DNA of 18,571 nt. Origin: CAYOOT01 sp964405665. Its GTDB lineage: Bacteria > Bdellovibrionota_C > UBA2361 > SZUA-149 > CAZDWZ01. The stretch lies in NCBI GenBank assembly GCA_964405665.1, contig CAYOOT010000057.1:1-18571 (forward strand), read 5' to 3'. How positions within the stretch are numbered: the stretch's first letter is position 1; every line of letters starts with the position of its first letter. Shown here one piece after another: positions 7,156-15,774 of this stretch. The position numbers were made by a program, and so were the translations under genes. The notes under the pieces were generated by a model. That model was not told where the DNA came from, did no database searches, and saw only the letters and a list, made by a program, of their open reading frames with translations.

Positions 7156-8328
7156 CTAATTAAGTGCCTTGACTGCAGGCAGTTCCTTTCCTTCAAGCAA
7201 ACATAAAAAAGCACCACCGGCAGTAGAGACATAACTCATTTTATCAAAAGCATGTTTTTGATGAAGTGCCACGTCGGTATCTCCGCCGCCAACAACAGTC
7301 AATGCTTTAGAAGAGGACAAAATATCCACAATCGCAAAAGTGCCGGAAGCAAATTCAGGAGTTTCAAAAGCACCCATCGGACCGTTCCAAATTATTGTTT
7401 TTGCATCGGCCAATGCGGATTTAAAGAGTTCAACGCTTTTTGGTCCGATATCAAGGGCCAGCATGTCAGCAGGAATTTTATTAATATCTACCGTTTTTGT
7501 TTCAATGCCTGATTTTAAGGCAGCGGCGATAATTACATCACTGGGAAGAATTAATTGACAACCGCTTTGAGCCAGTTCTTTCTCTGTATCAAGGGCTATT
7601 TGAATGAAATCTGCTTCATAAAGGGATTTTCCAACTTCCAAACCTTTTGCCGCAAAAAAAGTATTAGCCATTGCACCACCGAGAATAATTTTGTTGGCAC
7701 GTTTGCCGACATTTTTTATTGCCGTGATCTTGCCGGATACTTTTGCTCCTCCGAAAATCGCAATTAACGGGCGCTCTGGATTATCAAATGCTTTGCTAAA
7801 ATATTCCATTTCATTTTTAATTGTAAATCCTGCTGCTGCAGTTTTCATCAGAGGAACCATCCCCACAAGAGAAGCATGAGCTCTATGGGATACGGCAAAG
7901 GCATCATCAACATAAACTTCTGCTAATCTTGCAAGTTTTTTTGCAAACTCAATATCATTTTCTTCTTCTTCTTTGTAAAAACGTAAATTTTCTAAAAGTA
8001 AAACTTCTCCAAACTTAAGATCTTTTACTTTTTTCTCAGTTTCTTCACCAATACAATCATTAGCAAACTCTACATTAATTTTTAATAGCTGGGCGATTCT
8101 CTCAGCTACAGGTTTTAAACTTTGTTTAGGATCTTTTCCTTTAGGTCGGCCCAAATGTGAACAGAGGATCACTTTGGCATTTTGTTTGAGTGCATATTCT
8201 AAGGTGATCAATGTCGCCTTAATTCTTGTTTCATCGCTAATTTTTCCATTTTCGTCTAACGGAACATTCAAATCGGCTCTTAAAAACACAGTTTTTTTAT
8301 TTAAATCAATTTGATCGATGTATTTCAT
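7156..8328 (-). CDS. pgk: Phosphoglycerate kinase
   Basis: Cytoplasmic glycolytic enzyme that transfers the phosphate of 1,3-bisphosphoglycerate to ADP, giving 3-phosphoglycerate and ATP. I choose ATG at 8328 (390 aa, the family's usual length) because AAAGGA lies 5 nt upstream. The earlier in-frame ATG at 8349 has no ribosome binding site. Motifs seen: FLRADLNVP (15-23), SHLGRPKG (57-64), HRAHAS (148-153), FGGAKVSGK (192-200), WNGPMGAFE (314-322) and GGGDT (347-351). The C-terminal anion-hole loop, usually STGGGAS, reads STAGGAF here (368-374), a mild deviation. Otherwise it is a normal full-length PGK. No other glycolytic gene is adjacent. It diverges from accD across about 190 nt and is followed on the same strand by the lipoprotein gene. 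Confidence 0.97.
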   Translation of the reverse strand: MKYIDQIDLNKKTVFLRADLNVPLDENGKISDETRIKATLITLEYALKQNAKVILCSHLGRPKGKDPKQSLKPVAERIAQLLKINVEFANDCIGEETEKKVKDLKFGEVLLLENLRFYKEEEENDIEFAKKLARLAEVYVDDAFAVSHRAHASLVGMVPLMKTAAAGFTIKNEMEYFSKAFDNPERPLIAIFGGAKVSGKITAIKNVGKRANKIILGGAMANTFFAAKGLEVGKSLYEADFIQIALDTEKELAQSGCQLILPSDVIIAAALKSGIETKTVDINKIPADMLALDIGPKSVELFKSALADAKTIIWNGPMGAFETPEFASGTFAIVDILSSSKALTVVGGGDTDVALHQKHAFDKMSYVSTAGGAFLCLLEGKELPAVKALN

Positions 8329-8357
8329 TTTTTCCTTTATCAGTTTCATAGAGCAGT

Positions 8358-8386
8358 CTTTTACTTGCTATTGGCAATACTTTCAA
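8358..8386 (-). promoter_or_regulatory. pgk: Possible pgk promoter
   Basis: On the - strand, TTGAAA (8386-8381, 5/6 to the -35 consensus) is separated by 17 nt from TAAAAG (8363-8358, 4/6 to the -10). Transcription would begin near 8350, leaving a short leader with the AAAGGA site in front of ATG 8328. That agrees with the shorter pgk start. The rest of the 8329-8514 divergent region is AT-rich; a TATTAT at 8480-8485 could be a -10 for accD but lacks a good -35. Confidence 0.3.
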
Positions 8387-8514
8387 TCCGAGATTATTTT
8401 CCGCACTTTTTTGTCTGAAAATACAAAATTCTGATTGGAAATTTTATCTTTTTAATGTTAAACCCCAACAGTCCAAATGTATTATTTTAAGATTATTTTT
8501 CAAGGAAATATCTG

Positions 8515-9369
8515 GTGTCTGCTTGGTTTTTAAGAAGTAAAGCTCCCAAACCTTCAACTGAAGATTCTGATCGTGCTGAGATTCCTGGGGGCCTTTGGGA
8601 GAAATGCCCCGGTTGCTCTGAGATAATTTATTCCAGAGAATTAATTCGCAATAAAATGGTTTGTCCCAAGTGCAATCACCATTTTAGAATTTCGGTTGAT
8701 CAGAGAATAAATATTATTTGCGATCGCCAATCTTTTCAAGAGATGGATGTTAATTTAAAGTCTGCTGATCCCTTGAATTTTCGTGATACTCAGAAATATA
8801 AAGATCGCATCAAAAAGGCTGAAAAAAAGGAAAACGGACAATCTGAAGCAGTTAGAACAGGCCGAGGGACGATCAATGGAAAAAAGGTTTATTTAGGGGT
8901 GTTTAATTTTTCTTATATGGGTGGGAGCATGGGAGTAGTTGTTGGTGAAAAACTAACTCGTGCAGCGGAAGCCGCTTATAATGAAAGATTACCCTTAATT
9001 ATCGTTTCTTCCTCTGGCGGAGCAAGAATGCAGGAGGGGATTTATTCCTTGATGCAAATGGCCAAAGTTACAGCCGCTTTGGTAAGGTTGGGGGATCGAG
9101 GGATTCCTTATATCTCTTTATTATGCGATCCCACAACAGGGGGTGTAGCGGCATCTTTTGCTATGCAAGGAGATGTGATTATTGCCGAGCCCGGAGCTCT
9201 AATTGGTTTTGCTGGACCTCGAGTAATCGAACAAACAATTCGCAGTAAATTGCCGCAAGGATTCCAACGATCGGAGTTCTTATTAACTCATGGAATGATT
9301 GATATGATCGTTGAGCGAGCTAAGTTAAAGGAAACCTTGGCTAATATTTTAAGTATAATTTATTCTTAA
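8515..9369 (+). CDS. accD: Acetyl-CoA carboxylase carboxyltransferase subunit beta
   Basis: Beta subunit of the acetyl-CoA carboxylase carboxyltransferase. With AccA it moves the carboxyl group from biotin-BCCP to acetyl-CoA, making malonyl-CoA for fatty acid synthesis in the cytoplasm. The product is 284 aa, a normal length. An N-terminal four-Cys zinc finger is complete (C31, C34, C50, C53, as CPGC and CPKC). The crotonase-like carboxyltransferase fold follows, with SSSGGARMQEG (165-175), DPTTGGVAAS (205-214) and the GALIGFAGPRVI segment (227-238). Start is GTG at 8515, with AAGGA at 8502-8506, 8 nt upstream. It is the first gene of the 8515-17886 run, and lptD begins 19 nt after its stop. 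accA is not in the window. Confidence 0.97.
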   Translation: MSAWFLRSKAPKPSTEDSDRAEIPGGLWEKCPGCSEIIYSRELIRNKMVCPKCNHHFRISVDQRINIICDRQSFQEMDVNLKSADPLNFRDTQKYKDRIKKAEKKENGQSEAVRTGRGTINGKKVYLGVFNFSYMGGSMGVVVGEKLTRAAEAAYNERLPLIIVSSSGGARMQEGIYSLMQMAKVTAALVRLGDRGIPYISLLCDPTTGGVAASFAMQGDVIIAEPGALIGFAGPRVIEQTIRSKLPQGFQRSEFLLTHGMIDMIVERAKLKETLANILSIIYS

Positions 9370-9388
9370 TAAAGTAAGAGGATATTGA

Positions 9389-11911
9389 ATGAAAAAAAAT
9401 ACGCTAAAGGTTATTCTAGTTCTTTCATTCTTTTGTAGTTTTTTCCCGAATCGAGCTTTTTCACAACCCAAACCGCCAGATCGAAAATATTTATTTATCG
9501 AAGATCAGCTGAAAAAAGAAAATAAGCAAAAAGTAAAAACCGAAGGCAAAATAGCCAAAGAATTTTCTTCCATTGGTAAAGATGGAAATATTCCCTTTGA
9601 TGTCGATGCCAAAACCATAACTTTTGATTCCAGTGGAGATAAGATTCTGGCTGATGGTGGAGTAATGATCACTTATGCCTCAATGGTGATTGAAGCGATT
9701 AAAGGCGTTGTCGATCTTAAAACTAACGAAGCCCAAGTAAGCGGAGATGTGCGAATCAGTGATGCCTCGGGGACCATTTCGGCAGAGTCGGCAAAAATCA
9801 ATCTTAAAACAAAAACAGGGGTATTGCAGAATGCAGATGTTTATTTAAGTGAAAATGAATTTCAGCTTAAAGGAACTGAGATTGAAAAGGAGGAAGGAGA
9901 AATTTATAAATTAAAAGATGCCGAAATTACGACTTGCCGTTGTGCAGAAGCTGATGATTGCAATCCCTGGCGAATAAGAGCTGATCGGATGGAAATAGAG
10001 CGCAATGGTTACGGGCAAGCTTGGGGTGCAAAATTCGACGCTTTTAATATCCCGATATTTTATACGCCCTATCTAATTTTCCCCGCAAAAACTCAAAGGC
10101 AAAGTGGATTGCTTGCGCCAAGTTTCGGTATTGGAAAAAGAAGCGGCTTTAATTTGGAACTGCCATTTTTCTGGAACATCAATGATTCTACAGATGCAAC
10201 CATCACTTCAATCTACGAAAGTAATGTGCGTTATGGATTGGATACGGAATTTAGGAAAGTCTTTTCCAAAAACAGCAAGCTGCAAACGGGTCTTATTTAT
10301 TTGAATGAATCGCAACGAGGCGACAGATTATTAGGAACCGATACTTCAGCACTTAGCGATCAGAGCATCGATACCGATCGAATTGGCGGATATTTAAGAG
10401 ATAATTGGAAAGGGGCTATTGCTAATCATCCTTTTCAATTTATTGCCAAAGGCGGGTATGTCAGTGATGACTCATTTTTGAGAGAATATGAAAATGATAA
10501 AATCGGTAAATATAATCTTCGAACTTTGACTTCAAAAGCTACTTTGAGAACTTCTTTGCTCCTAGGTTTTTCATTTAATCTTTCTTCGGAGTTTAATCAA
10601 TCCTTAGTCTCGGATGATGATTTTATCTTACAAAGACTTCCTGAAGCAAGTATTACCGGTATACAATTTTTTAATCCCTTTGGAGATAATCCTTTGGGAC
10701 TTAAGTTAATTACTCAGACAGAATTAAAGACTACAGAGTTTCAAAGACAAGCCAGCTATGATGGGAATCGTGCTGAAATAGTGGAAAATGCCAAAATTCC
10801 TTATCATTATATGAATTATTTTGATGGTTCTCTAGAAACAAATATCAGGGGAAGTCAATATTCTTTGGATGAAGTCAAAGTGCAAAGTCTGAATGCTAAT
10901 GGCAAACTTCAGACAGATTCAGAATTGCCGGCAAGTTCCAGCAGAGTTGTTCCCGCATTCAAGGTAAAATTAGATTCAGCAGTGGAAAAAGTATTTGATT
11001 TAGAAGAAGGCAGTTTTTGGAAAAGAGTTGCGGAATTAGGTGATACAGGAAGAAATCAAGAACTTGCTAGAATTAAGCATACGATTGAACCGGGATTGCG
11101 TTATAAGTTCGTGCCTTTTGTTGAACAGGATAATACTCCGCAATTTGATTCTTTTGATCATTTGTCTCAGAAAAACGTGGTGACATATCAATTAACACAA
11201 AGAATATATGGTCGTTTCCAACCTCGTGATAAAAATCTCTATGGTATTGAAGAAATTACTCCGGAGGTAGAAGACTTAGGGGGGATTAGTTCTACTTCCA
11301 GTCTTTTAGATCAAGATTTTGGTTTTAATTCAGATGATGAAGATAATAATTACAGTCGTTTAAGGAAAGGAAGCTTAAAAGAGTTGGTAACGTTTAAGTT
11401 AGGACAGAGCTATGATATTTTAGAAGCCCAAAAAAATAGAGATCCAGAAGAAGAGCCTTTGTCCGATATCGCTGGTGACCTAATATTATATCCCAATGAT
11501 TATTTTGCAATTAGACAAAAAGTTAATTTCAACCAATACGATCAATCCTTTAGTAGTTATACAACAGAAGTTCAGTTGGAAGACAAAAGGGGAGATCGCC
11601 TCAGAACCAGGTTGAATTTTATTTCTGAACAACAACGACAATTAGAATCTCATTTGGAATTTAGATTAACGGAGAATCTAAAACTTGGATATTATACTCG
11701 TTATGATGATTTGGCTTCAGAAATCATAGAAACTAAAGTGGGTCTTAGATATTTAAGCAAGTGTAAGTGCTATATTTTTGATGTTAATTTTTCAGATCGA
11801 ATCAATCCTGATGAAACAAAAGTAACCTTTAACATTACATTTAATGGCTTGGGAGAACTTAATCAGCGTTATTTCCCTGATGTCAGCAACAGAAAAAAAA
11901 CAGTTAAGTAA
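9389..11911 (+). CDS. lptD: LPS-assembly outer-membrane protein LptD
   Basis: Outer-membrane translocon that, with the lipoprotein LptE, inserts lipopolysaccharide into the outer leaflet. The product is 840 aa. A signal peptide occupies residues 1-25 (cut near AFS/Q). The periplasmic OstA/LptA-like beta-jellyroll spans about 68-185 (IEAIKGVVDLKTNEAQVSGD region). The conserved LptD junction ITTCRC...NPWRI leads into the barrel and the hallmark IPIFYTPYLIFP (221-232), then SGLLAPSFG. The barrel continues to about 830, with HTIEPGLRYKF at 564-574. Cysteines: C183, C185, C191 near the jellyroll and C792, C794 near the end. These recall the disulfides of E. coli LptD, but there is no counterpart of its N-terminal Cys. 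RBS AGAGGA is 6 nt before ATG 9389. The gene lies between accD and rmlA, tying LPS export to its precursor supply. Confidence 0.95.
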   Translation: MKKNTLKVILVLSFFCSFFPNRAFSQPKPPDRKYLFIEDQLKKENKQKVKTEGKIAKEFSSIGKDGNIPFDVDAKTITFDSSGDKILADGGVMITYASMVIEAIKGVVDLKTNEAQVSGDVRISDASGTISAESAKINLKTKTGVLQNADVYLSENEFQLKGTEIEKEEGEIYKLKDAEITTCRCAEADDCNPWRIRADRMEIERNGYGQAWGAKFDAFNIPIFYTPYLIFPAKTQRQSGLLAPSFGIGKRSGFNLELPFFWNINDSTDATITSIYESNVRYGLDTEFRKVFSKNSKLQTGLIYLNESQRGDRLLGTDTSALSDQSIDTDRIGGYLRDNWKGAIANHPFQFIAKGGYVSDDSFLREYENDKIGKYNLRTLTSKATLRTSLLLGFSFNLSSEFNQSLVSDDDFILQRLPEASITGIQFFNPFGDNPLGLKLITQTELKTTEFQRQASYDGNRAEIVENAKIPYHYMNYFDGSLETNIRGSQYSLDEVKVQSLNANGKLQTDSELPASSSRVVPAFKVKLDSAVEKVFDLEEGSFWKRVAELGDTGRNQELARIKHTIEPGLRYKFVPFVEQDNTPQFDSFDHLSQKNVVTYQLTQRIYGRFQPRDKNLYGIEEITPEVEDLGGISSTSSLLDQDFGFNSDDEDNNYSRLRKGSLKELVTFKLGQSYDILEAQKNRDPEEEPLSDIAGDLILYPNDYFAIRQKVNFNQYDQSFSSYTTEVQLEDKRGDRLRTRLNFISEQQRQLESHLEFRLTENLKLGYYTRYDDLASEIIETKVGLRYLSKCKCYIFDVNFSDRINPDETKVTFNITFNGLGELNQRYFPDVSNRKKTVK

Positions 11912-11927
11912 AATAATTGAGGTATTT

Positions 11928-12665
11928 ATGAAAGGTATAATTTTAGCAGGTGGATTGGGAACAAGATTGCAGCCCTGCACCTTGGTTACAAATAAGCATT
12001 TATTGCCGATCTACGACAAACCAATGATTTATTATCCGATCCAAGCTTTAGTCAATGCTGGCATTACTGATATTTTAATTGTCACCGGAGGACCTTTTGC
12101 CGGAGATTTCTTGAAATTATTGGGTAACGGCCAGGCTTTTGGTTTAAAGCATATTAATTATACATACCAAGAAGGTGAAGGAGGGATTGCTGCAGCATTA
12201 TCTCTTGCTGAATATTTTTCCGGCGAGGAAAAGATCTGTGTAATTCTGGGAGATAATATTATTGAAGGAAATATTATTTCTGCGGTGAAAGATTTTTCCA
12301 AGCAAGAACGCGGAGCAAAAATACTTTTGAAAGAAGTAGCTGATGCCAGAAGATTTGGTGTTGCTGAAATTGAAAAAGGGAAAGTAGTGCAGATTGTAGA
12401 AAAACCAAAAGAGCCAAAAAGTAATTATGCTGTAACCGGTATTTATTTTTATGACAATCATGTTTTTGAATTTATTAAGGGACTTTCTCCATCAGAACGC
12501 GGAGAATTGGAAATCACCGACGTTAACAATATGTATCTAAAGCAAGGGACTTTGACCCATGATATTCTCCAAGGTTGGTGGACTGATGCCGGTACTTTCC
12601 CCTCACTGCGTCGAGCTGGCAACCTGGTTGCAGAAAGTGGTGCTAATCGATTAGATATTGGATAA
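11928..12665 (+). CDS. rmlA: Glucose-1-phosphate thymidylyltransferase, short form
   Basis: Cytoplasmic nucleotidyltransferase joining dTTP and glucose-1-phosphate to give dTDP-glucose, the first step to dTDP-L-rhamnose. I choose ATG at 11928 because GAGG (11919-11922) lies 5 nt upstream and the family signature begins at once. A longer in-frame reading overlaps the end of lptD and adds unrelated residues. Motifs: AGGLGTRLQP (7-16), NKHLLPIYDKPMIYYPIQ (22-39), metal-binding GDN (108-110), VEKPKEP (157-163), EITDVNNMYL (195-204) and WTDAGT (218-223). At 245 aa it lacks the C-terminal extension of the usual RmlA of about 290 aa; shorter family members of this size exist. The sugar and nucleotide specificity rests on the neighbouring rmlB and rmlD. 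It lies 16 nt after lptD and 18 nt before rmlB. Confidence 0.88.
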   Translation: MKGIILAGGLGTRLQPCTLVTNKHLLPIYDKPMIYYPIQALVNAGITDILIVTGGPFAGDFLKLLGNGQAFGLKHINYTYQEGEGGIAAALSLAEYFSGEEKICVILGDNIIEGNIISAVKDFSKQERGAKILLKEVADARRFGVAEIEKGKVVQIVEKPKEPKSNYAVTGIYFYDNHVFEFIKGLSPSERGELEITDVNNMYLKQGTLTHDILQGWWTDAGTFPSLRRAGNLVAESGANRLDIG

Positions 12666-12683
12666 GGAAAAAGGAGTAGTGTT

Positions 12684-13730
12684 GTGAGAATTTTAATTAC
12701 CGGAGGAGCCGGGTTTATAGGCTCTAATTTTGTAAGGTGGATTTTTGAAAAAAGCAATTTAAATATAGAAATTGAAAAAGTTGTTGTTTTGGATGCCCTG
12801 ACTTATGCCGGCAATTTAGCTAATCTCTCTGGAATGGAGAAATACGCTTTTAAGTTTTGTAAAGCCGATATTCGAGATGCAGCCGCTGTCAGTAAAATTC
12901 TTCGAGAAGAAAAAATTCAGCATGTTGTAAATTTTGCCGCTGAAAGTCATGTCGATCGATCAATTGTCGATCCACTGGCCTTTGTTCGAACTAATATTGA
13001 AGGAACACAGGTGCTTTTAAATTGCTCGATGGAAGCTGGTGTTGAAAAGTATCTGCAAATTTCCACAGATGAAGTTTATGGCTCACTTGGCCCGGAAGGA
13101 AGATTTAAGGAAACTACTCCCTTGGATCCGAGCAGTGCTTATTCCGCTTCCAAGGCCGGAGCGGATCTTTTGGTGATTGCGGCAAATCGTACTCATCACT
13201 TCCCTTGTTTAGTAACTCGCTGCTCCAATAACTATGGTCCTTATCAATTTCCGGAAAAACTGATTCCACTTTTCATAACCAATGCCTTGGCCGATAAAAA
13301 TTTACCTCTTTATGGAGATGGTAAAAATATTCGCAGCTGGTTGCATGTTGATGATCATTCCCGAGCAATCATGATGGTTTTGCAAAATGGCAAATTCGGC
13401 GAAGTTTATAATATTGGCGGCGCTCCCGAGTCGGAAAAAGAAAATTCTGATGTTACAAGGGAAATTTTAAAGATTTTAAACAAGCCTGAGAGTTTAATTA
13501 AAAGAGTAGAAGATCGCAAAGGTCATGACAGGCGTTATGCCGTTGATTATTCAAAAATCAATAAAGAACTGGGCTGGAAACCGGAAATAAATTTTACTGA
13601 AGGAATTAAGCAGACAGTTCAATGGTATATTGATCATGAAAGTTGGTGGCAAGCTGTTAAATCAGGCGAATATCAAAAATTCTACGATCTTTATTATGGT
13701 GAACGCCTCAAATCCATGGGTAATTTGTAA
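12684..13730 (+). CDS. rmlB: dTDP-glucose 4,6-dehydratase
   Basis: Extended short-chain dehydrogenase that turns dTDP-glucose into dTDP-4-keto-6-deoxyglucose using bound NAD+, the second step of dTDP-rhamnose synthesis. The product is 348 aa, a normal length. Visible: the NAD-binding GGAGFIG (7-13); NFAAESHVDRS (83-93); the catalytic Thr-Asp-Glu in ISTDEVYG (T128, D129, E130); the YxxxK pair Y153/K157; SNNYGPYQFPEKLIP (181-195); and RSWLHVDDH (217-225). The TDE triad separates RmlB from simple epimerases. Start is GTG at 12684, with AAGGAG (12671-12676) 7 nt upstream. The next gene, rmlD, follows immediately. Confidence 0.96.
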   Translation: MRILITGGAGFIGSNFVRWIFEKSNLNIEIEKVVVLDALTYAGNLANLSGMEKYAFKFCKADIRDAAAVSKILREEKIQHVVNFAAESHVDRSIVDPLAFVRTNIEGTQVLLNCSMEAGVEKYLQISTDEVYGSLGPEGRFKETTPLDPSSAYSASKAGADLLVIAANRTHHFPCLVTRCSNNYGPYQFPEKLIPLFITNALADKNLPLYGDGKNIRSWLHVDDHSRAIMMVLQNGKFGEVYNIGGAPESEKENSDVTREILKILNKPESLIKRVEDRKGHDRRYAVDYSKINKELGWKPEINFTEGIKQTVQWYIDHESWWQAVKSGEYQKFYDLYYGERLKSMGNL

Positions 13731-13736
13731 TTGGCT

Positions 13737-14639
13737 ATGAGTTTTTTCCCTAAAAAGATTTTAATTACTGGTGGTAATGGAATGTTGGCAGCAGATCTTT
13801 ATCCAGTTTTAGAAAAAGCCCAAGCAAAAATTATTGCAACAGGTCATGCTACCGGCAAGCGTGGCCCGATAGAAATTCAGAAACTTGATATCATTGATCC
13901 GGAACAAGTTACTTCGTTCCTCAAAGAAGTTCAGCCTGATTGGATTATTAATTGTGCTGCTTATACTAAGGTTGATGATGCAGAAAAGGATTACGATCGA
14001 GCATTTGCCGTTAATGCCGATGGTCCGGGATATTTAGCTCAAGCTGCTTTTGAAATTAATGCGCGATTACTTCATATTTCTACAGATTATGTTTTTGGGG
14101 CTAGCTTTGATAAAAATTTTGAAAAAAGGCCCTATTTGGAAGACGATTTTCTTTCTCCTTGCGGTATTTATGGTCATAGTAAAAGATATGGAGAAGAATT
14201 GGTTTTAAAAAATTTGCCTAATGCTTTAATTCTAAGAACAAGTTGGTTGCATGGAGTCAATGGACCAAATTTTGTGGATACGATGCTGAAGCTGGGAAAA
14301 GAGAGAAAGACCATAAGTGTTGTTGATGATCAGGTGGGAACTCCAACTTGGACTGGGTGGCTGGCAGAAGTAATTTTAAAAATGATGAAAAAAAATGCTG
14401 AAGGAATCTTCCATGCTTCTGCGGCGGGATATGTAAGTAGATTTGAGCAAGCTCAAGAAATTTTTAGACAAGCTCATTTAAAAGTAGAAGTTTTACCGCA
14501 AAGTTCTGCCTCGGCCAATCGTCCTGCCCCAAGACCATTTTTTTCTGCATTTAATGTCAGTAAGTTAGAGAAATTTTTAGGAGAATCATGTATCAGTTGG
14601 CAGGAAGGAATTAAAAAACACTTAAGTTTAAATAGTTAG
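13737..14639 (+). CDS. rmlD: dTDP-4-dehydrorhamnose reductase
   Basis: NAD(P)H-dependent reductase for the last step to dTDP-L-rhamnose. Start is ambiguous: ATG at 13737 (300 aa) or an in-frame TTG at 13731 directly after the rmlB stop. Neither has a strong ribosome binding site, so translation may be coupled to rmlB. Numbered from the ATG: coenzyme-binding GGNGMLA (12-18), NCAAYTKVDDAE (72-83), STDYVFG (115-121), the YxxxK pair Y145/K149, RTSWLHG (167-173) and DDQVGTPTW (197-205). The DQxGTPT signature is typical of RmlD. It needs the 3,5-epimerised substrate from RmlC, yet no rmlC lies here or in the rest of the window. It ends 1 nt before manC. Confidence 0.93.
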   Translation: MSFFPKKILITGGNGMLAADLYPVLEKAQAKIIATGHATGKRGPIEIQKLDIIDPEQVTSFLKEVQPDWIINCAAYTKVDDAEKDYDRAFAVNADGPGYLAQAAFEINARLLHISTDYVFGASFDKNFEKRPYLEDDFLSPCGIYGHSKRYGEELVLKNLPNALILRTSWLHGVNGPNFVDTMLKLGKERKTISVVDDQVGTPTWTGWLAEVILKMMKKNAEGIFHASAAGYVSRFEQAQEIFRQAHLKVEVLPQSSASANRPAPRPFFSAFNVSKLEKFLGESCISWQEGIKKHLSLNS

Positions 14640-14640
14640 A

Positions 14641-15774
14641 ATGAAAAAAGTATTTCACGGAAATTTAGCGGATAATTTAAAAGCTATCGGTGTGATTATG
14701 GCGGGAGGCAGTGGCACAAGATTCTGGCCACTGAGTCGCAAATCATATCCCAAGCAGTTTTTAAATTTAACTGGAACAGGAAGAAGCTTAATTCAAGCTA
14801 CAGCCGATCGACTTGATCTGTTACTGGGAACTGCCGCAATGTTGGTAGTTACTGCTGAGAATCAACATCATTTGGTGCGAGAGCAATTGCCGGATATGGC
14901 AATTCTATCCGAACCATCTGCAAGAAATACAGCTGCTTGTTTGGGTTATGCGGCAGCTCTGGCCCTAAGCACGGTGGGAGATTTGCCGATGATTTGTGTG
15001 CCAGCAGATCATATGGTTTGGGGCGAAGAGGAACTAAATAAAATTTATCGAGATGCCATAGAATTAGCTGCTAATGAAGATGTCTTAATAACAATTGGAA
15101 TCAAACCGACACATCCTGAAACTGGTTATGGTTATATCAAAAAAGCAGATGCGATCAGTAAAAATTGTTTTAAAGTGGAAAAATTTGTTGAAAAACCCAA
15201 CTACGAAATAGCACAAGAATACTTAAACTCCGAACAATTTTTTTGGAATGCCGGAATGTTTATTTGGCGACCAAGTGTTTTGCTTGCGGCATTTGAAAAA
15301 TATCTCCCTTCTTTAGCAAAGGGTCTGAAACAAATTCAAGAAATAATAAGCTCTGATCTTAGTGAAGATGAAAAATATACAAAAGTAAAAGAAATATATT
15401 TGCAATTTGAATCAATTTCCATTGATTATGCGATAATGGAGAAGGCAGACAATGTAAGAATGTTTGTCTGTGAAGAGTCGTTTAGTTGGAGTGATGTCGG
15501 TTCCTGGAGTTCTTGGGTAGATATTGAGAAAAATAATTTTTCCGAAGAAGGTAATTTTATCGATGCCGATGCTATTTTAATTGACTCAAAAAATACGGCA
15601 ATTTTAAGTAAAAAGTATATTAAAACTCCTAAGTTAATAGCCGGTGTGGGAATTGAAGATTTAATAATAGTTGAAACTGATGATGCAATTTTGATATGCA
15701 AGCGAGGAAAGGCCCAGGATGTTAAAAAGATTGTCGATCTTTTAAAAGAACGAAATAAAAATGATTTATTATAG
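14641..15774 (+). CDS. manC: Mannose-1-phosphate guanylyltransferase
   Basis: Makes GDP-mannose from GTP and mannose-1-phosphate, supplying Gmd two steps later. The product is 377 aa: the nucleotidyltransferase domain plus a short left-handed-helix tail, without the phosphomannose isomerase domain of long bifunctional ManC/AlgA proteins. Motifs: MAGGSGTRFWPLSR (20-33) with PKQFL (37-41), SARNTAAC (93-100), VPADH (120-124), ETGYGYIK (160-167), KFVEKP (181-186), FFWNAGMF (200-207), SIDYAIMEK (260-268) and WSDVGSW (283-289). The ATG lies 1 nt after the rmlD stop and has only a weak ribosome binding site. The stop TAG is directly followed by a REP-like repeat unit, and gmd begins 68 nt downstream. 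Confidence 0.95.
   Translation: MKKVFHGNLADNLKAIGVIMAGGSGTRFWPLSRKSYPKQFLNLTGTGRSLIQATADRLDLLLGTAAMLVVTAENQHHLVREQLPDMAILSEPSARNTAACLGYAAALALSTVGDLPMICVPADHMVWGEEELNKIYRDAIELAANEDVLITIGIKPTHPETGYGYIKKADAISKNCFKVEKFVEKPNYEIAQEYLNSEQFFWNAGMFIWRPSVLLAAFEKYLPSLAKGLKQIQEIISSDLSEDEKYTKVKEIYLQFESISIDYAIMEKADNVRMFVCEESFSWSDVGSWSSWVDIEKNNFSEEGNFIDADAILIDSKNTAILSKKYIKTPKLIAGVGIEDLIIVETDDAILICKRGKAQDVKKIVDLLKERNKNDLL

Noticed and set aside
8457..8485. accD promoter with TATTAT at 8480-8485.
   Set aside because: The -10 is 5/6 but the matching -35 position reads GTTAAA (3/6). This is too weak to list as a feature.
11844..11927. N-terminal extension of RmlA overlapping the end of lptD.
   Set aside because: The residues are an out-of-frame shadow of lptD. 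The family signature and a GAGG site place the start at 11928.
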